NCBI GenBank assembly: GCA_025463265.1
Contig: JAOBWH010000173.1
Location: 23,166-87,165 of the forward strand
DNA from: Ilumatobacteraceae bacterium
GTDB taxonomy: Bacteria > Actinomycetota > Acidimicrobiia > Acidimicrobiales > Iamiaceae
DNA length: 64,000 bases
Direction: 5' to 3'
Shown: positions 60,425 through 64,000 of the stretch, one piece after another
Position numbering within the stretch: position 1 is the first letter of the stretch
Layout of the letters: each line of letters opens with the position of its first letter
Made by a program: the position numbers and the translations under genes
The notes under the pieces: generated by a model
Databases searched by the model: none
What the model was told of the DNA's origin: nothing
What the model saw: the letters and a program-made list of their open reading frames with translations, nothing else

Positions 60425-62161
60425 CTACTTGGTGTTGGTGATGGCCCCGGTCTCGGCGCCCTGCACGAGGCGGGCGTACTTGCCGAGGACGCCCTCGGTG
60501 TAGCGCGGCGGGTTCGGCACCCAGCCCTCCTGGCGGCGGGCCAGCTCTGCTTCGTCGACCATCAGGTCCAGCTTGAACTGGTGCACATCGATGACGATGC
60601 GATCGCCGTCGCGCACGAACGCGATGGGGCCACCGTCCACCGCCTCCGGTGCGACGTGGCCGATGCAGAAGCCCCACGTGCCGCCCGAGAACCGGCCGTC
60701 GGTGATGAGCGCACAGTCCGAGCCGCGCCCGGCGCCCTTCAGCGCACCGGTGATGGCGAGCATCTCGCGCATGCCGGGTCCGCCCTTCGGGCCCTCGTAG
60801 CGGATGACGATCACCGTTCCGGGCTCGATGTCGCCGGCGAGGATCGCGTCCATGGCCCCGTCTTCGCCGTCGAACACGCGGGCCGGGCCGTCGAACAGGA
60901 GCTGGTCGGCCGAGAGGCCGGCGACCTTCACGACCGAGCCCCTCGGGGCGAGCGAGCCGCTGAGGATGTTGAGCGCGCCCTCGGCGTGGATGGGGGCGTC
61001 GAGCGGGTGGACCACCACGCCGTCGGGCCGGGGCGGGTCGATGGCGGCGAGGTTCTCGGCGATCGTCTTGCCGGTGACCGTGATGCAGTCGCCGTGGAGC
61101 AGACCGGCGTCGAGCAGCTCCTTCATGACCACCGGGACCCCGCCGATGCGGTCGAGGTCGGTCATGTGGAACTTGCCGCCCGGCTTCATGTCGGCGATGT
61201 GGGCGACCCGGCCGGCGATGCGGTTGAAGTCATCGAGGTCCAGCGCGACGTTGGCCTCGTTGGCGATGGCCAGGAGGTGCAGCACGGCGTTGGTGGACCC
61301 GCCGAGGGCGTTGGTCACGGCGATGGCGTTCTCGAACGCCTCCTTCGTGAGGATGTCGCGGGCGGTGATGCCGAGGCGCAAGAGGTTCATGACCGCCTCC
61401 CCGGCCGCCACCGCATCGTCCTCGCGACGGCGGTCGACGGCCGGCGGGCTGGCCGACCCGGGCAGCGACAGGCCGATGGCCTCGCCGATGGACGACATGG
61501 TGTTGGCGGTGAACATGCCGCCGCAGGCACCCTCGCCGGGGCAGGCGGTGCGCTCGATCTCGCCCAGCTCCTCCTCGGTCATGGTGCCGGCGGCGACCGC
61601 ACCGACCGCCTCGAACACCGAGGTGATGTCCGTGGCGGCGCCGTGGTGCTCGCCGGGCAGGGTGGAGCCGGCGTAGACGAACACCATCGGGAGGTCGAGG
61701 CGGGCCGCAGCCATCATCATCCCGGGCAGCGACTTGTCGCAGCCGGCCAGCCCGACGAACCCGTCGAACCGCTCGGCGAAGACCACGGTCTCGACCGAGT
61801 CGCAGATGACCTCGCGGGACACGAGCGACCCGCGCATGCCCTCGTGGCCCATCGAGATGCCGTCGGAGACCGAGATGGTGCCGAACTGGATCGGCACGCC
61901 GCCGGCCTTGCGCACGCCCTCCTTGGCCTTGATGGCCAGGCGGTCGAGCGAGAGGTTGCAGGGCGTGACCTCGTTCCACGACGAGGCGATGGCCACCTGC
62001 GGCTTGTCCCAGTCGTCATCGGTGAGCCCGACGGCGCGCAGCATGGCCCGGCTGGGCGCCCGGCGGTAGCCGTCGGTGACGTCGCGGCTCCGAGGCTTGA
62101 TGTCCACCGACGACTCGGCGGGGTCCGAGGGAGCAGCGGTGGAGTCGGTCGGTTCAGCCAT
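60425..62161 (-). CDS. ilvD: Dihydroxy-acid dehydratase
   Basis: 578 residues. The Fe-S and Mg motifs are present: [13 protein letters not shown] near 140-152, and [18 protein letters not shown] near 210-227, plus [14 protein letters not shown] and [19 protein letters not shown] near the end. It dehydrates dihydroxyvalerates to the keto acids used by ilvE. TACCGT 8 nt before ATG 62161 suggests a leaderless transcript separate from ilvBN. No attenuator is visible in front of ilvD. Confidence 0.96.
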   Translation of the reverse strand: MAEPTDSTAAPSDPAESSVDIKPRSRDVTDGYRRAPSRAMLRAVGLTDDDWDKPQVAIASSWNEVTPCNLSLDRLAIKAKEGVRKAGGVPIQFGTISVSDGISMGHEGMRGSLVSREVICDSVETVVFAERFDGFVGLAGCDKSLPGMMMAAARLDLPMVFVYAGSTLPGEHHGAATDITSVFEAVGAVAAGTMTEEELGEIERTACPGEGACGGMFTANTMSSIGEAIGLSLPGSASPPAVDRRREDDAVAAGEAVMNLLRLGITARDILTKEAFENAIAVTNALGGSTNAVLHLLAIANEANVALDLDDFNRIAGRVAHIADMKPGGKFHMTDLDRIGGVPVVMKELLDAGLLHGDCITVTGKTIAENLAAIDPPRPDGVVVHPLDAPIHAEGALNILSGSLAPRGSVVKVAGLSADQLLFDGPARVFDGEDGAMDAILAGDIEPGTVIVIRYEGPKGGPGMREMLAITGALKGAGRGSDCALITDGRFSGGTWGFCIGHVAPEAVDGGPIAFVRDGDRIVIDVHQFKLDLMVDEAELARRQEGWVPNPPRYTEGVLGKYARLVQGAETGAITNTK

Positions 62162-62214
62162 GGCCCGGAACGGTACTTCCGCCCGCCGGACCAGGCCGAA
62201 CCAGTTGTGCCCGT

Positions 62215-62628
62215 TCAGCCGCAGCCACCATCGGCCAGGAACCGATCGAGCGCCGCGGCGTTGCGACGGACCGCAGGGGTGAGCTCCGGTGCTGGCTCGC
62301 TCCCCTCGCTGGCCTCCGCCACACCCCGCAGGGCGAGGAAGCGCAGCGCCGGCCGGAAGCGCTGCCCGCCGCTCACGTCCCATGGCGTGAGGTAGACGAT
62401 GGCGCCGAGGATGCCGTTGGCCTGCCGACCCGTCGCCGTCAGGAGCTCCTCGAACCTCAGCCCCTCCTCCGCAAGGTGCGTGCGCAGTCCGACCAGGCGG
62501 GAGCACAGCTTCGGTTCGGTCGTGCTCGGCCCTGGGTGCGACGGCGTCGAACTCGCCTGGTGACTGCATCCAGCAGCGGCCACGGAGCAGAGCACGACGG
62601 CCACGCAGCAGGCTCGGAGCCGCTTCAC
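62215..62628 (-). CDS. Small lipoprotein
   Basis: 137 residues from GTG 62628, which overlaps the preceding gene as GTGA. Signal peptide and lipobox VAAAGCS end near residue 20. The mature part has a Ser/Thr/Pro-rich linker, then a helical domain with an internal Cys ([18 protein letters not shown]) and a terminal Gly-Cys-Gly, which may pair. Not recognised. It is coupled to the exported protein before it, so the two probably work together at the cell surface. Confidence 0.68.
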   Translation of the reverse strand: MKRLRACCVAVVLCSVAAAGCSHQASSTPSHPGPSTTEPKLCSRLVGLRTHLAEEGLRFEELLTATGRQANGILGAIVYLTPWDVSGGQRFRPALRFLALRGVAEASEGSEPAPELTPAVRRNAAALDRFLADGGCG

Positions 62629-63137
62629 GGCATCGCTCCGTCTCGGCAGTCGATCTGCTTCTGGGTCCAGTTGCTGGTCGGCCGCCCGAACGACAGCAGC
62701 GTCAGCGCCAGGCAGCTGCGCCTGGCGTGGGCGTCGAGCAGCGCGCCTCGGAGATCGGAGGACTGGTCGTAGATGGCGGCGTGCGCCTTGTTCCTCAGGT
62801 ACTTCGTGCCCGCACCGAACGAGAGGGTCAACGACCGGCCCTTGTAGGTGAAGGTTTTCTTGAGCTCCGGTGGCTTGCCGAGCGACCACATCACGTCTTG
62901 GGTGAAGCGCATGCCCTTCGCCTTGTAGACGAGGAACAGCCCGTCGGTCGCTCTGCGGTAGATGGCGACGCTGGCCCGCCCGGCGGTGGGCTCGATGACC
63001 GCGCCGTGGGTCTTGCCGCCCTTCCAGGCCCACGTCCGCGAGATCGGGTCGCAGGCGGTGGTGGCCGCTGCGGTGCTGGCGGCCAACAGGACGGTCAGGA
63101 CGACGGCGAGCGCGCGGCGTCGTGGGATCTGCTTCAT
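62625..63137 (-). CDS. Exported protein of unknown function
   Basis: 170 residues. Signal peptide [21 protein letters not shown] ending near ATTACDP, possibly lipid-modified at Cys29. The mature domain is beta-rich ([37 protein letters not shown]) followed by helices and two more Cys. AAGGAG lies 9 nt before the ATG, a clear ribosome site. No family is recognised. It is coupled to the lipoprotein gene downstream. Confidence 0.68.
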   Translation of the reverse strand: MKQIPRRRALAVVLTVLLAASTAAATTACDPISRTWAWKGGKTHGAVIEPTAGRASVAIYRRATDGLFLVYKAKGMRFTQDVMWSLGKPPELKKTFTYKGRSLTLSFGAGTKYLRNKAHAAIYDQSSDLRGALLDAHARRSCLALTLLSFGRPTSNWTQKQIDCRDGAMP

Positions 63138-63417
63138 GGTGCACTGCTCCTTGGTTCCATCTCTTCGGGTGGACGCCGTCGCGTCGAGGTGGAGGAGATC
63201 GGCCCGAGCCGGGGGTGCATCCCTCGGTCGACGACCGTGCCAGCGCCGGGCTCGGCGGTCAACAGATGAGATCCATCAGGCGCAGCGTCATGAAACGCGG
63301 GTCAGCGGACTTTCAAGGATGATGAAGCACCGGAACAACCACATGACCCACCTCGGGCGGGAGGTCTGGGGTGGGGCGCGCGGTCGAGGACCGACGCCAC
63401 CTCCTAGGTTGGCGGCG
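63138..63417. other. Divergent intergenic region
   Basis: About 280 bp between the exported-protein gene and the ABC gene. Apart from TAGGTT (63405-63410), the -10 box 7 nt before the ABC start, I see no gene, clear repeat or hairpin. Confidence 0.6.
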
Positions 63418-64000
63418 ATGGGTGCGGTCGTGGAGGTGCGAGGGGTCGTCAAGCGGTGGGGTCAGACCCTGGCGCTGGGCGGCGCCACCTGCGAGGTCGG
63501 ACCGGGTGTCACCGGGCTCCTCGGGGCCAACGGCGCCGGCAAGACCAGCCTCCTCGGCTTGATCCTCGGCCTCGACACGCCCGACGAGGGCGACATCCGG
63601 GTCTTCGGCATCGACCCGGCCACAGCCGGGCCCGACGTGCGGGCGCTGCTCGGCTACTCGCCGGAGCACCACCTGCTGCCGCCGGACGTGAAGGCGGTGG
63701 ACTTCGTGCGCCACGTGGCCGAGGTGCACGGCCTCCCCCGCCGGGAGGCCACCAACCGTGCGTCTGACGTGCTGTGGCAGGTCGGGCTCGGCGAGGAGCG
63801 CGGGCGGCCCCTCGGCACCATGTCCACCGGTCAGCGTCAGCGGGTGAAGCTGGCTCAGGCCCTCGCCCACGACCCGCACCTGGTGCTGCTCGACGAGCCC
63901 ACCGATGGGCTCGACCCCATGCAGCGCGACGCCATGTTGGAGCTGATCCACCGGATCGGGCACGAGTTCGGCATCACCGTGCTGCTCTCCTCGCACCTGC
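63418..64000 (+). CDS. ABC transporter ATP-binding protein, N-terminal part
   Basis: 194 codons visible; the gene runs off the right edge. Walker A GANGAGKT is at 36-43, the signature STGQR at 136-140, Walker B LVLLDEPTDGLDP at 155-167 and the switch His at about 193 in SSHL. The signature begins Ser-Thr-Gly rather than Ser-Gly-Gly. The order and SPEHHLLPPD loop resemble drug or polysaccharide exporters of the DrrA/CcmA class. TAGGTT 7 nt before ATG 63418 fits a leaderless start. A permease gene is expected beyond the window. Confidence 0.92.
   Translation, partial: MGAVVEVRGVVKRWGQTLALGGATCEVGPGVTGLLGANGAGKTSLLGLILGLDTPDEGDIRVFGIDPATAGPDVRALLGYSPEHHLLPPDVKAVDFVRHVAEVHGLPRREATNRASDVLWQVGLGEERGRPLGTMSTGQRQRVKLAQALAHDPHLVLLDEPTDGLDPMQRDAMLELIHRIGHEFGITVLLSSHL

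Noticed and set aside
1..64000. Mobile elements, prophage genes or genomic island borders
   Set aside because: No transposase, integrase, phage gene or tRNA-flanked direct repeat was found, and the composition is even.

Overview
This is a chromosomal window of very high G+C with dense, often translationally coupled genes, Actinobacteria-type lipid enzymes (CDP-alcohol phosphatidyltransferase plus phosphatidylserine decarboxylase), F420-type LLM oxidoreductases and many acyl-CoA enzymes. Together these suggest an actinobacterium, most likely of the class Acidimicrobiia (inference; no rRNA gene is present). I see no prophage, insertion sequence, CRISPR array or plasmid module, and nothing that looks recently acquired.

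Layout. 1-5.5 kb: the N-terminal part of a membrane acyltransferase, then a seven-gene minus-strand catabolic operon (LLM oxidoreductase, two SDRs, EthD protein, SnoaL-like protein, amidase, DUF2510 protein) behind a KstR-like operator. 5.5-18.2 kb: a zinc metallopeptidase, a TetR/DoxX/acyl-CoA ligase/isochorismatase-like operon, a pair of exported neocarzinostatin-like proteins, an amidohydrolase, two enoyl-CoA hydratases, a second AMP ligase and an AlkX-type DNA glycosylase. Three units here carry the same 15-bp palindrome. 18.2-25.8 kb: tRNA-Gln and tRNA-Glu with strong hairpins, a rhomboid-like protein, mscL, gltX, hemolysin III, pssA and psd. 25.8-30.9 kb: leuB-ilvE-cimA behind a leader-peptide attenuator, then greA. 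31-44 kb: a glycosyltransferase, an acyl-CoA dehydrogenase, and an operon of a KAS III enzyme, a tandem double AT3 acyltransferase, a single AT3 acyltransferase, an AT3-hydrolase fusion of 1139 residues and an LLM oxidoreductase. 44-62 kb: an amino-acid region with an IclR regulator and leuCD, serA, aminotransferase, serC, hupE-like, metY, ilvBN behind a second leader-peptide attenuator, and ilvD. 62.2-64 kb: two exported proteins and the start of an ABC transporter.

How it works together. Branched-chain amino-acid synthesis is spread over four nearby units (cimA/ilvE/leuB, leuCD, ilvBN, ilvD), with serine (serA, serC) and sulfur amino-acid (metY) genes between them. ilvBN and leuB each begin with a very short leader peptide rich in regulatory codons, followed by a hairpin and a terminator, which is the layout of ribosome-mediated attenuation. 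The catabolic genes look like parts of steroid, terpenoid or fatty-acid breakdown under TetR-type control.

The least conventional content is the 34.7-43.7 kb operon. It carries four AT3 membrane-acyltransferase domains on three polypeptides, one of them fused to an S15/CocE-type hydrolase, together with a KAS III enzyme. I propose that it installs, and perhaps also removes, an acyl group on a cell-envelope molecule; the substrate is unknown. A second general feature is the start-site layout: about twenty genes have a TANNNT -10 hexamer only 6-8 nt before the start codon, the signature of leaderless transcripts.
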